Shown in pieces: positions 44,717 through 53,936 of a stretch of DNA of 64,000 nucleotides. The stretch is from Rhodobacteraceae bacterium XHP0102 (GTDB taxonomy: Bacteria; Pseudomonadota; Alphaproteobacteria; Rhodobacterales; Rhodobacteraceae): positions 1,054,001 through 1,118,000 of the forward strand of contig JAOWLD010000001.1 of the NCBI GenBank assembly GCA_025751475.1. The letters are read 5' to 3'. Each line of letters starts with the position of its first letter. The first letter of the stretch is position 1. The notes beneath the pieces were generated by a model, which had not been told where the DNA came from, did not search any database, and saw only the letters and a program-made list of their open reading frames with translations. A program made the translations under genes and the position numbers.

Positions 44717-45589
44717 ATGACAGATAAACCAATTTTGATGGCGCTTGTTGATGCCTCTGCCTATTCCGAAAGCCTCTGTCATTATGCGGCATGGATGGCA
44801 CAGCGCAGCGATTGGAAGGTAAAAATATACCACAGTCTCGCCCGTCAAGGCGGCACGTCTCAGGGGGATTATAGCGGCCAGATCCGCCTTGGCGCACGCA
44901 GCCGTCTTTTGGCGCAACTGGCGGATATGGATGAGGCGCGCGCGAAACTGGCCGTGGAACAGGGGCGCGCGGTGCTTGAAGATGCCGCGGCCCTGATCCG
45001 CGCCGAGGGGGTCGAAGTCGAAACCCGTCTGCGCCACGGTGATCTACTGGAAACGGTCGCCGAAAAAGAAGCCGCCGCCCAAATGATTTTGATCGGCAAG
45101 CGCGGCGAGGCGGCAAGCCAAGCAATGGCGCATCTGGGCTCAAATCTTGGGCGGATTTTGCGCGCAGCACAAAAGCCCGTGTTCATCGCCAATCGCCGCT
45201 TTGCCCCGATCCACAAGGTGTTGATCGCCTTTGACGGCGGGGTATCCGCGAAAAAGGCGGTGGATTACATCGCAGCCGCCCCCGCCTTTGCGGGGCTGTC
45301 GGTCACGCTGGTTTTTGCAGGCACCCCCAGTGACACGCAAAAAAGCGCGATTACAGCCGCCGAAGCGCAGTTAAACAAAGCGGGCATCAGCGCGGATATA
45401 TTGATTGAGGCAGGCGAACCCGAACGGCTGCTTTCACGGCTGTGCGATGCAGATGCCACATCAAACAACGCGCATGATCTCTTGGTCATGGGGGCCTATG
45501 GGCACAGCCGCGTGCGCCATTTGATGGTCGGATCAACCACCACCCAAATGATCCAATCTTGCAAATCCCCAATTTTGGTGATGCGCTGA
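44717..45589 (+). CDS. Tandem universal stress protein
   Basis: 290 residues with two USP domains. The first (ILMALVDASAYSESLCHYAA) lacks the usual nucleotide loop. The second (KVLIAFDGGVSAKKAVDYIA) ends in VMGAYGHSRVRHLMVGSTTT, the G2xG9xGS ATP-binding type motif. It directly follows the SulP transporter by 10 bases; SulP-USP neighbourhoods are frequent, which suggests a regulatory link. Confidence 0.92.
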   Translation: MTDKPILMALVDASAYSESLCHYAAWMAQRSDWKVKIYHSLARQGGTSQGDYSGQIRLGARSRLLAQLADMDEARAKLAVEQGRAVLEDAAALIRAEGVEVETRLRHGDLLETVAEKEAAAQMILIGKRGEAASQAMAHLGSNLGRILRAAQKPVFIANRRFAPIHKVLIAFDGGVSAKKAVDYIAAAPAFAGLSVTLVFAGTPSDTQKSAITAAEAQLNKAGISADILIEAGEPERLLSRLCDADATSNNAHDLLVMGAYGHSRVRHLMVGSTTTQMIQSCKSPILVMR

Positions 45590-45703
45590 CCATGCCCTAT
45601 CACGCCCTTTCACATGGGTGTGAGACTTGGAAATAACACTAGGCGCGCGGGCGTTGTTTTTGGCAGAAGCGGGAAAGGCCACTGCGGCCAACGGGGTATC
45701 ACC

Positions 45704-47860
45704 ATGACGAAACGTGCCATCACCATCGCGGTGCTCCTCCTGATTGGTTTGGGGTTCTGGGCCGCCACGGCCTTGGACCTGTCGCTGGAGGGGTTGCGCG
45801 ATCTGGTGGCGCAGGCCGCCCTATATCGGGACCAAAACGCAGGGCTGCTTTGGACCATCTATTTCCTCGCCTATGTCGCTGTGACCGCGCTTTCCCTGCC
45901 CTTGGCGGTTTGGATGACGCTTGGCGCAGGGGCGATATTTGGTTTTTGGTCTGCACTTTTGATGGTGTCTTTCGCGGCCTCGATTGGCGCGACTTTGGCC
46001 TTTCTGGCCGCACGCTATGTCGCACGAGATTGGGTCATGGCGCGCTTTGGGGCGCGTCTTGAGGGCGTGAATCGTGGCCTTGCCCGCGATGGGGCCTTTT
46101 ACCTGTTTACCTTGCGCCTCGTGCCAATCGTGCCGTTCTTCGTGGTCAATCTGGTGATGGGCCTGTCACCGATGAAGGTGCTGACCTTCTATCTGGTCAG
46201 TCAGGCGGGAATGTTCGCAGGCACCACCGTCTATGTGAATGCAGGCACCCAATTGGCGGGAATTTCCGCGCTTGGTGATATTGTCTCGCCGATGTTGCTG
46301 GCGTCATTTGCGGCTTTGGGCATTTTCCCTTGGCTCGCCAAATTTGCGGTCGCGCAGATCAGACGCCACCGCGCCTATCGGGGTGATCACCGCCCTGCCC
46401 GCTTTGATCGCAACCTGATCGTGATCGGCGCAGGGGCGGCGGGGCTGGTGTCGGCCTATATCGCGGCGGCGGTCAAGGCCAAGGTCACGCTTGTTGAGGC
46501 AGGCGAAATGGGGGGCGATTGCCTGAATTTCGGCTGCGTCCCCTCAAAGGCGCTGATCAAATCTGCCAAACGCGCGCATGACATCAGGACAGCGGAAAAA
46601 TACGGGATCAATGCCCCCGCGCCACAGGTGGATTTTCCGCGCGTCATGGCGCGTGTGCATGAGGTGATTGCCCAAATCGCCCCGCATGACAGTGTAGAGC
46701 GATATGAGGGGTTAGGGGTCGAGGTGATCAAGGGCTATGCCCGCCTGCGCGATCCATGGCACGTGGACATCACGCGCGCCGATGGGACCGTCACCACGCT
46801 GTCAACCCGCGCGATCATCATCGCCACGGGTGCCGCCCCCGCGATCCCGCCCATCAAAGGCCTGCAGGATGTGCCCTATCTCACCTCAGACACGCTCTGG
46901 GCCGAGATGAAATCGCGCCCCTCTGCGCCCAAATCCATGGTGATTTTGGGCGGCGGGCCGATTGGATGCGAATTGGCGCAAAGTTTCGCACGTCTTGGGG
47001 TGCAAATCACCCAAGTTGAGATGGCGGATCGCGTCTTGGCGCGGGAGGATGCAGAGGTCAGCGCCGCACTGGCGGCGGCGCTGACGCAAGATGGCGTGAC
47101 CCTGAAAACCGCCATGCGTGCCGTGGCTTGTGCAAAATCGGGCGACCAGATTGCCGTGACCCTCGAAGGCAAGGCAGGCCGTGAGACCATTTTGGCCGAT
47201 GATCTGCTGATCGCCGTTGGCCGCACGCCCCGCCTAAGCGGCTTTGGCCTTGAGGAATTGGGGATCGTCACCGCGCCCAAGGTCGAGACGAATGACTATC
47301 TGCAAACCCTGCTGCCCAATATTCTGGCTGCGGGCGATGTGGCAGGCCCTTATCAATTCACCCATACCGCCGCGCATGAGGCCTATTATGCAGCGGTCAA
47401 TGCGCTGTTTGGGGATATTTGGGCCAGCAAGGCCGATTATCGCACCATTCCCTTCGCCATTTTCACCGATCCAGAAATCGCGCGCGTTGGCCTGTCCGAA
47501 ACGGAGGCCCGCGCCAAGGGGATCGCCTATGAGGTCACGCGCTATGATCTCGATGATCTTGACCGCGCGATTGCCGATGGCACCACCACGGGCTTTGTCA
47601 AAGTGCTGACCGCAAAGGGCAGTGACCGCATCTTAGGCGCCACCATCATGGGCGCCGAGGCGGGCAATCTGCTCGCTGAATTCACTTTGGCGATGAAACA
47701 TGGGCTTGGTCTTCAGAAAATCTTGGGCACAATCCATGTCTATCCAACCATGGCGGAGGCCAATAAATATGTCGCGGGAAATTGGCGCAAGGCACGGGTC
47801 AATGCGCGCGCCTTGGCGCTGCTGTCGCGCTTTCACGGCTGGCGGCGCGGTGCAGAATGA
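45704..47860 (+). CDS. Fusion of TVP38/TMEM64 membrane protein and mercuric-reductase-like flavoprotein
   Basis: 718 residues from ATG 45704. Residues 1-220 are a VTT/SNARE-associated membrane domain (LAYVAVTALSLPLAVWMTLG, GATLAFLAARYVARDW, FLFTLRLVPIVPFFVVNL-like block here FTLRLVPIVPFFVVNLVMG). From about residue 230 there is a pyridine-nucleotide disulfide oxidoreductase (NLIVIGAGAAGLVSAYIAAA; redox Cys pair in GGDCLNFGCVPSKALIK; C-terminal VYPTMAEANKYVAGNWRKAR). There is no metal-binding HMA domain. The substrate is unknown; the fused arrangement recurs in databases. It is first in an operon resembling E. coli ydj-ynj; the next gene overlaps by 4 bases. Confidence 0.92.
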   Translation: MTKRAITIAVLLLIGLGFWAATALDLSLEGLRDLVAQAALYRDQNAGLLWTIYFLAYVAVTALSLPLAVWMTLGAGAIFGFWSALLMVSFAASIGATLAFLAARYVARDWVMARFGARLEGVNRGLARDGAFYLFTLRLVPIVPFFVVNLVMGLSPMKVLTFYLVSQAGMFAGTTVYVNAGTQLAGISALGDIVSPMLLASFAALGIFPWLAKFAVAQIRRHRAYRGDHRPARFDRNLIVIGAGAAGLVSAYIAAAVKAKVTLVEAGEMGGDCLNFGCVPSKALIKSAKRAHDIRTAEKYGINAPAPQVDFPRVMARVHEVIAQIAPHDSVERYEGLGVEVIKGYARLRDPWHVDITRADGTVTTLSTRAIIIATGAAPAIPPIKGLQDVPYLTSDTLWAEMKSRPSAPKSMVILGGGPIGCELAQSFARLGVQITQVEMADRVLAREDAEVSAALAAALTQDGVTLKTAMRAVACAKSGDQIAVTLEGKAGRETILADDLLIAVGRTPRLSGFGLEELGIVTAPKVETNDYLQTLLPNILAAGDVAGPYQFTHTAAHEAYYAAVNALFGDIWASKADYRTIPFAIFTDPEIARVGLSETEARAKGIAYEVTRYDLDDLDRAIADGTTTGFVKVLTAKGSDRILGATIMGAEAGNLLAEFTLAMKHGLGLQKILGTIHVYPTMAEANKYVAGNWRKARVNARALALLSRFHGWRRGAE

Positions 47861-48474
47861 TTGACGCGCGCCTTTTGCCCCTACAGCGCCGCTTAACCCT
47901 GCCCGTGGCGCAAGCCCTGTATCATCGCGGGGTGCAGGCAGACCACATCACGCTCACGGGTTTCATGATCGGCATGGCGGCCCTGCCTGCACTGGCGATG
48001 GGGCAGTTCACGCTTGCGCTGCTGTTGATCCTGCTCAACCGCACATTTGACGGTCTGGACGGGGCGGTGGCGCGCCTGTCTGGCCCAACGGATCGCGGCG
48101 CGTTTTTGGATATTGCATTGGATTTCCTCTTTTATGCCAGCGTGCCGCTTGGCTTTGCCCTTGCCGACCCTGCCCAAAACGCGCTGCCTGCGGCGGTGCT
48201 TTTGGCGGGCTTCATGGGCACGGGCGCATCTTTTCTTGCCTATGCGGTGATCGCCGCAAAACGCGGGATGCAATCGACCGACTATCCCCAAAAAGGGTTT
48301 TATTACTTGGGCGGATTGACCGAAGGGGCAGAAACCATTGCAATCTTCATCGCGTTTTGTCTGTTTCCTGCGGCCTTCCCCTTGCTGGCGATGATTTTCG
48401 CGGCCGCTTGTGCCATAACCACCCTCACCCGCCTGATCGCGGCATGGGGGGCGTTTGATCCAAACTCAAAGTGA
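47857..48474 (+). CDS. CDP-alcohol phosphatidyltransferase (YnjF-like)
   Basis: 205 residues from ATG 47857, overlapping the previous stop by 4 bases (ATGA). It is a membrane enzyme with the CDP-alcohol motif DGLDGAVARLSGPTDRGAFLD followed by IALD. The AR-to-G spacing is one residue shorter than the standard motif. Family members transfer a phosphatidyl group from CDP-diacylglycerol to an alcohol. The alcohol is unknown; the gene parallels ynjF in the E. coli cluster. Confidence 0.88.
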   Translation: MIDARLLPLQRRLTLPVAQALYHRGVQADHITLTGFMIGMAALPALAMGQFTLALLLILLNRTFDGLDGAVARLSGPTDRGAFLDIALDFLFYASVPLGFALADPAQNALPAAVLLAGFMGTGASFLAYAVIAAKRGMQSTDYPQKGFYYLGGLTEGAETIAIFIAFCLFPAAFPLLAMIFAAACAITTLTRLIAAWGAFDPNSK

Positions 48475-48481
48475 GAACATT

Positions 48482-49672
48482 ATGAAATTCAAATATTTGT
48501 TGTCGGCTCTCTGCCTCTTCATCGCGCCGCCCGCCATGGCGCAAACATGGCAAGAGACGCTGGACGCGGCGCGCGGGCAGACCGTCTATTGGCACGCATG
48601 GGGCGGTGATCCGCGCACCAACAGCTATATTGATTGGGTGAATGAACAAATGCAGGCGCGCTTTGGTGTCACGGTGGCGCAGGTTCCCCTGACCGATACA
48701 GCCGAGGCGGTCACGCGGGTGCTGTCTGAGCGCGCCGCAGGCCAAGATACGGGCGGCGCGGTTGATCTGATCTGGATCAACGGTCCAAATTTTTTGGCAA
48801 TGAAAGAGCAAGACCTGCTATTCGGCCCCTTTGTTTCCCGCCTTCCCAATGCACGTTTCGTTGATCTCTCACCTGATGCCCCTGCTTCTGTGGATTTCAC
48901 CGTCCCAGTCGAGGGTATGGAAAGCCCGTGGCGCTTGGCGAAATTCGTCTTTATCCATGACAGCGCACGGGTGCCAAACCCGCCACGAACCATGGCAGAC
49001 CTGCTTGATTGGGCGCGCGCAAACGAGGGGCGTTTCACACATCCCGACCCGTCCAATTTCATGGGGGCAAGTTTCCTCAAACAAGCCTTGATCAGCTTGG
49101 TTGATGATCCCGCCGCCCTTCAACGCCCTGTGACCGAGGCGGATTATGACGCCCTCACCGCCCCCCTTTGGGCATGGTATGACGCTCTGCGTCCCTTGAT
49201 GTGGCGCGGCGGCGAAACATTCCCCGAAAATGAATCTATCCAAGCGCGGCTGATGAATGACGGGGAGATTGACATCACCATGTCCTTTGACCCCAGCTAT
49301 GCCGCTGCGGCCATTGGTTTGGGCCTTTTGCCAGACACGGCGCGGGTCTTTGTGCCCGAAGGCGGCACTTTGGGCAACATCAGCTTTGTCGCTATTCCCT
49401 ATAACGCCGCGCATCCCGAAGCAGCGCAGGTTGTGGCCGATTTCCTGCTTTCGCCCGAGGCGCAGGCGCATATGCAAAATATCGACAATCTGGGCGCATT
49501 TTCTGTGCTTGACCCCGCGCGATTGGATGCAGAGGCCGCCGCTTTCTTTGCGGATTTGCCGCAAAGCCCCGCTTTGCCCGATCTGGCGGATCTCGGGCCA
49601 ACCCTGCTTGAGCCTCATGCAAGCTGGATGACGGCCATCTCAGAGGATTGGGCCGCACGTTACGCGCGCTGA
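48482..49672 (+). CDS. ABC transporter substrate-binding protein (YnjB-like)
   Basis: 396 residues from ATG 48482. A signal peptide MKFKYLLSALCLFIAPPAMA is cleaved before Gln. The body has the class-F-type periplasmic binding fold (TVYWHAWGGDPRTNSYIDWV; VDLIWINGPNFLAMKEQDLL; MSFDPSYAAAAIGLGLLPDT). It belongs to the YnjB family, related to thiamine and polyamine or iron binding proteins; the ligand is unproven. Seven bases separate it from the preceding gene, and its stop overlaps the permease start (TGATG). Confidence 0.88.
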   Translation: MKFKYLLSALCLFIAPPAMAQTWQETLDAARGQTVYWHAWGGDPRTNSYIDWVNEQMQARFGVTVAQVPLTDTAEAVTRVLSERAAGQDTGGAVDLIWINGPNFLAMKEQDLLFGPFVSRLPNARFVDLSPDAPASVDFTVPVEGMESPWRLAKFVFIHDSARVPNPPRTMADLLDWARANEGRFTHPDPSNFMGASFLKQALISLVDDPAALQRPVTEADYDALTAPLWAWYDALRPLMWRGGETFPENESIQARLMNDGEIDITMSFDPSYAAAAIGLGLLPDTARVFVPEGGTLGNISFVAIPYNAAHPEAAQVVADFLLSPEAQAHMQNIDNLGAFSVLDPARLDAEAAAFFADLPQSPALPDLADLGPTLLEPHASWMTAISEDWAARYAR

Positions 49673-51333
49673 TGGGGCGGGCTGCGCGGATCATGGTTTG
49701 GGGCTGCGCGGGGGCGATCCTGCTTGGTCCCATCTTGCTCGGCCTATGGGTCAGCCTGCGCGCAAGCTTGGGCGTGTTCCCCGCGCTTGGGTCCGTTGAC
49801 CTGACGCTTGCGCCCTACCGCGCCCTGATGGAGACACCTGGAATATGGGCGGCGATGTGGTTGTCTTTGCGCACGGGCCTTGTGGCAAGCCTGATATCCT
49901 TTGGTTTGGCCGTGACCTTTGTGGCGCAGGCCCGTGGCAGCCGCCTTCTGGCCCCGTTATTGGCCCCGTTTTTGGCAATACCGCACGCGGCGATTGCGCT
50001 TGGCCTTGCCTTTTTGATCGCGCCATCGGGGTGGATCATGCGCGTGATCGCGTTACCCTTTGATCTGCAAACCCCACCTGACTGGCCCTTGGTCAATGAT
50101 CCCGCAGGGCTTGCCTTGATCCTTGGATTGATCATCAAGGAAACGCCGTTTTTGATCATCGTCATGGCCGCAGCCCTGTCGCAACTGCCGCTGACCCGCC
50201 ATTTGCGGATCGGGGCAAGCCTGGGCTATAGTCGCCCCCAGATTTGGGCCTATGTGATCCTGCCTCAGCTATACCCCCTGATCCGCCCGCCTGTGATGGT
50301 GGTGCTGGCCTATGGTCTGTCGGTGGTGGATATGGCACTGATTTTAGGGCCAAACACACCGCCCAGTTTCGCGGTTATGGTGATGCGCCTGTTTTCTGCG
50401 CCTGATCTGGCTTTGCTGATGCCCGCTTTTGCGGGGGCGGTTGTTCAGGTTGTGTTGATCCTGTTTGCCCTATTGGCGCTGATCGTGCTGGAACGCCTTC
50501 TTGCCCATTTCGGCCGCGCAGCCCTGCGCCGTGGCATCCGCCGCACAATCACCGTGCCACAGCCCGTCATGGCCCTGCCGCGCCTTGTGATGGGGATGGG
50601 GCTGTTCAGCATCCTTTGCCTTGGCCTGTGGTCCATCACATGGCGCTGGCCATGGCCCGCGCCCCTTCCCACAACCTGGTCCATGCGGCTGTGGCAGAGC
50701 GCCGAATGGCAGGATGCCTTGCGTGTCAGTCTCGGAATTGCAGGGGCCAGTGTGGCGCTGTCGCTGATCCTTGCATTGCTGATCTTGGAGGCGCATGGCC
50801 GCACAGCGCGGGCCTTGACGCCCTTGATTTACCTGCCGCTGCTTGTGCCGCAAATTGGGTTTCTGTTTGGGGTGAACAGCGCACTATTGAACATCGGTGT
50901 TGCCTCTGGTGTCGGCGGGGTAATCTGGGGGCATATCCTATTTGTTTGCCCTTATATGCTGCTGTTGCTGATGGATCCGTGGCGCGCCATCCCCCGTCCG
51001 CTTCTGCACTGCGCAGCAAGCCTTGGCGCGGGGCCTTGGCGGCGGTTTTTTGCGGTGAAGCTGCCGCTGATGCTGCGCCCGATCTGCATCGCGGCGGCGG
51101 TTGGATTTGGCGTCTCGATTGCGCAATATCTGCCAACGCTGTTTTTGGGTGGCGGCCGTGTGGCCAGCCTCACCACCGAGGCCGTTGCCCTTGCATCGGG
51201 CGGAGATCGCCGTATCACCGGCGTCTATGGCAGCCTTAAGGCCGCAGTTCCCCTCTTGGCATATCTGGCCGCTTTCCTCATACCAAGGACCATCTGGCGC
51301 AACAGGCGCGCGATGCGCGAGGGGGTTGTATGA
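49672..51333 (+). CDS. ABC transporter permease, double-length (YnjC-like)
   Basis: 553 residues from ATG 49672, overlapping the previous stop by one base (TGATG). It has two homologous sets of about six helices, each with an EAA-type loop (HLRIGASLGYSRPQIWAYVI and LHCAASLGAGPWRRFFAVKL), as in ThiP and FbpB-type fused permeases. It is an inner-membrane channel partner of the binding protein and ATPase. The end overlaps the ATPase start by 4 bases. Confidence 0.88.
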   Translation: MGRAARIMVWGCAGAILLGPILLGLWVSLRASLGVFPALGSVDLTLAPYRALMETPGIWAAMWLSLRTGLVASLISFGLAVTFVAQARGSRLLAPLLAPFLAIPHAAIALGLAFLIAPSGWIMRVIALPFDLQTPPDWPLVNDPAGLALILGLIIKETPFLIIVMAAALSQLPLTRHLRIGASLGYSRPQIWAYVILPQLYPLIRPPVMVVLAYGLSVVDMALILGPNTPPSFAVMVMRLFSAPDLALLMPAFAGAVVQVVLILFALLALIVLERLLAHFGRAALRRGIRRTITVPQPVMALPRLVMGMGLFSILCLGLWSITWRWPWPAPLPTTWSMRLWQSAEWQDALRVSLGIAGASVALSLILALLILEAHGRTARALTPLIYLPLLVPQIGFLFGVNSALLNIGVASGVGGVIWGHILFVCPYMLLLLMDPWRAIPRPLLHCAASLGAGPWRRFFAVKLPLMLRPICIAAAVGFGVSIAQYLPTLFLGGGRVASLTTEAVALASGGDRRITGVYGSLKAAVPLLAYLAAFLIPRTIWRNRRAMREGVV

Positions 51334-51965
51334 GTTTGGTGGTCGCTGATTTACGCCTGACGCTGCGTGGCACGCCGCTGTTTGCCCCTGTCAGTTTTGC
51401 GGTGCCATCGGGTGCAGTGATGAGCGTCATGGGGCGCTCTGGCATCGGGAAATCTAGCCTTTTGGCGGCCATTGCAGGGCATTTGGACCCCCAGATCACC
51501 TGCCATGGCACCATCCATCTGCAGGGCACGGATCTGGCCTGCCTGCCGCCCGAACGGCGCCAATTGGGGATGATCTTTCAAGAGCCAAGCCTTTTTCCCC
51601 ATCTCAGCCTTGGGGATAATCTGGCCTTTGGCCTTGCAGCGGGCGGCGGGCGTGAAAAACGGCGCGCGGCAATTGACGCGGCGCTTGAAAGCGCAGGTCT
51701 GGCGGGGATGTATGGCGCTGATCCTGATACGCTGTCAGGGGGGCAGAAATCTCGCGCCAGTTTGATGCGCTGCCTGCTGTCGCAGCCGCGCGCACTTTTG
51801 ATGGATGAACCATTCGCCGCATTGGATATGGAGCTGCGCGCCGAAATGCGGTCCTTTGTTTTTGCGCATATCCGTGCGCACAACATTCCCGCGATATTGG
51901 TCACGCATGATCCCACCGATGCAGAGGCCGCAAACGGCCCCTGCATCACATTGCACCACATCTAG
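51330..51965 (+). CDS. ABC transporter ATP-binding protein (YnjD-like)
   Basis: 211 residues, a short ATPase. Walker A GRSGIGKSSLLAAIAG, Q-loop MIFQEPSLFPHL, signature LSGGQKSRASLMRCLL, Walker B ALLMDEPFAALD, His switch VTHDPTDAEAA. It completes the YnjBCD transporter. Its TAG stop shares the palindrome CTAG with the stop of the converging inositol-transporter ATPase. Confidence 0.9.
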   Translation: MSLVVADLRLTLRGTPLFAPVSFAVPSGAVMSVMGRSGIGKSSLLAAIAGHLDPQITCHGTIHLQGTDLACLPPERRQLGMIFQEPSLFPHLSLGDNLAFGLAAGGGREKRRAAIDAALESAGLAGMYGADPDTLSGGQKSRASLMRCLLSQPRALLMDEPFAALDMELRAEMRSFVFAHIRAHNIPAILVTHDPTDAEAANGPCITLHHI

Positions 51966-52732
51966 ATCGCGTCCAATTCCGCCTTCAGGTCGCCCATTTC
52001 CGCACCGCCCGACATCAGGCGGCGCATTTCCTTGTCACCGATTTCCGCAGCCGTGCCCGCGCCGATGGATTTGCCAAGCGCAAGGAAGGTGTAACGGTCG
52101 CCAACAAGGCGCGAATGGATTTCGTTATGGGTGATGAAGATAATCGCGATATCACCGCGTGCGCGCACGCGTTTGATTGTTTTCAAAACACCCATCTGCT
52201 GGCGTTGCCCGAGGGCCGAGGTTGGTTCATCCAAGATCAAAACCTTCGCCCCGAAATGAATCGCGCGGGCAATCGCCAAGGTCTGGCGCTGCCCGCCCGA
52301 CATGGTGCCAACCGCCTGTGTGGGATCGGAAAAATCAATCCCGATCTTCAGCATCTCATCATGCGCGATTTTGTTCATCTCGGCCATGCGCAAGCTGCCC
52401 AATGGCCCCGTTAATTCGCGCCCCATAAAGAAATTGCGGGTCACGCTCATCAGCGGGTTTAGGGCGAGGTCTTGATAGACCGTGCCAATCCCCGCCGCCG
52501 ATGCATCCCTTGGCGAGCGGAAGGTGACAGGTTTGCCCTCGATATAGATTTTGCCTTCGGTGGGTTGATGCACCCCTGATAGGGTCTTAATAAGCGTGGA
52601 TTTTCCTGCGCCGTTATCGCCGAGCAGGCAATGCACCTCGCCTGGGTAAACCTCAAGATCGACCCCCCCGAGGGCGGTAAACGGACCAAACCGTTTGACC
52701 AGATTTTCAACGCGTAAATACGGTTCGGCCAT
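51962..52732 (-). CDS. Sugar-type ABC transporter ATP-binding protein, inositol locus
   Basis: 256 residues from ATG 52732, 3 bases after the permease stop, with its GGGGGG as ribosome site. It has a single ATPase domain (the FrcA/IatA short form): Walker A GDNGAGKSTLIKTLSG, signature MSGGQRQTLAIARAI, Walker B VLILDEPTSALG. It is last in the operon iolD-iolE-SDR-SBP-permease-ATPase, so myo-inositol or a related cyclitol is the likely substrate. Another sugar is possible. Confidence 0.9.
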   Translation of the reverse strand: MAEPYLRVENLVKRFGPFTALGGVDLEVYPGEVHCLLGDNGAGKSTLIKTLSGVHQPTEGKIYIEGKPVTFRSPRDASAAGIGTVYQDLALNPLMSVTRNFFMGRELTGPLGSLRMAEMNKIAHDEMLKIGIDFSDPTQAVGTMSGGQRQTLAIARAIHFGAKVLILDEPTSALGQRQQMGVLKTIKRVRARGDIAIIFITHNEIHSRLVGDRYTFLALGKSIGAGTAAEIGDKEMRRLMSGGAEMGDLKAELDAI

Positions 52733-52734
52733 GG

Positions 52735-53847
52735 TCAAATCCCCCCTGTGATACGTTTGCGAATACGCTCATTGGCGAAAACCGCGGCCAGAAGGATACC
52801 GCCCAAGAAAACGCGGAACCATGCGCCGTCAATCGCGGGAATGAAAAACACCGCATTGGCCACAAGACCCACCGTAATCGCCCCAAAGACAACCCCTATG
52901 ATCGAGCCAAAGCCCCCGGTCATCAATGTGCCCCCGACAACCGCGATGGCAATCGCAAACAGCTCCATCAAATTGCCTTTTGCGGCATCGGATGTGTTGG
53001 TGTCATAGACCTGACAGGCCGCGAAAATGGTCGCGCAAAAGGCGGTGAACATGAACAGGCCCACTTTCACCTTATCCACGGGCACACCATTGGCGCGTGC
53101 GGCCTCCTTGTTGTCGCCCGTGGCGTAAATCCAGTTACCGATCTGGGTGCGGCTGAGGATGAAATAGGCGGCACCTGCGATGATGATCCACCACAAGAAG
53201 CGGGCATCAAACCCCGTGACCCATTGTTCGCCACGGCGGTTGAGATTGCCGCCAAGCATGAACCACAGATCATAGAACCAGCCGAACACCTCGCCGCCCA
53301 TGAGATTGGCAAACCAGCTTTCCAATTTGAAATCAGGCAGGCCCGAGATTTGGGTGGACTGGTTGATCAGGCGGAAACACACTTCGGTGACGCCGCGCAA
53401 GAAAAACAAAAAGGCCAAGGTCACAATAAAACTGGAGAGGCCCGAGCGCACCACGATCATGCCAATCATCCAGCCTATGCCTAAGGTCATGGCCAACGTG
53501 ATAAAAAACGCCATTGCGGGGGAGGCCTCGCCCAGACCAAAGGGCAAACCCCATTTGAGCATCATCGCCATCGACATACCCGCAAAACCGATCATGGACC
53601 CGATGGAGAGGTCAAACTCGCCCGCAATCATCAATGCGGCCGCCCCCGTTGCGATGATCCCATATTGCGCAATAATCGCGATGTTATTCTTCAACCCCAG
53701 CGGGTTGAACGCTTTGCCATCAGAGGCAATCGCCAAGGCAACGATGATCACAATCATCACCACAAATGCCCCCATTTCAGGGCGGCGCAGCAGTTTTTGA
53801 AGGGTGGTTTCTTTCTGAAGCCGCGTGGCTTCGTTTAGATCGGCCAT
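52735..53847 (-). CDS. Sugar-type ABC transporter permease, inositol locus
   Basis: 370 residues, about ten membrane segments. It is a carbohydrate uptake transporter-2 permease: FDLSIGSMIGFAGMSMAMML, LSRTQIGNWIYATGDNKEAA (the EAA-like loop with G-D-N) and FAIAIAVVGGTLMTGGFGSI. It lies 3 bases ahead of the ATPase gene and about 90 bases downstream of the binding-protein gene, with a strong hairpin in between. Confidence 0.92.
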   Translation of the reverse strand: MADLNEATRLQKETTLQKLLRRPEMGAFVVMIVIIVALAIASDGKAFNPLGLKNNIAIIAQYGIIATGAAALMIAGEFDLSIGSMIGFAGMSMAMMLKWGLPFGLGEASPAMAFFITLAMTLGIGWMIGMIVVRSGLSSFIVTLAFLFFLRGVTEVCFRLINQSTQISGLPDFKLESWFANLMGGEVFGWFYDLWFMLGGNLNRRGEQWVTGFDARFLWWIIIAGAAYFILSRTQIGNWIYATGDNKEAARANGVPVDKVKVGLFMFTAFCATIFAACQVYDTNTSDAAKGNLMELFAIAIAVVGGTLMTGGFGSIIGVVFGAITVGLVANAVFFIPAIDGAWFRVFLGGILLAAVFANERIRKRITGGI

Positions 53848-53885
53848 ATCTCACATCCTGTTTTTATCTGGATTTTGAGGGTGGA

Positions 53886-53909
53886 AACAGGCGGGCAAGC
53901 CCGCCTGTT
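53886..53909. repeat. Strong intercistronic hairpin between binding protein and permease
   Basis: AACAGGCGGGC (53886-53896) and GCCCGCCTGTT (53899-53909) form a perfect 11-bp stem with a 2-base gap, 28 bases after the binding-protein stop and before the permease. There is no T-run downstream on the minus strand, so it is a transcript-stabilising or attenuating element rather than a terminator. Such elements typically give excess binding protein over membrane subunits. Confidence 0.6.
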
Positions 53910-53936
53910 CCGTGATCTCGACTGATCCCTTGGATC

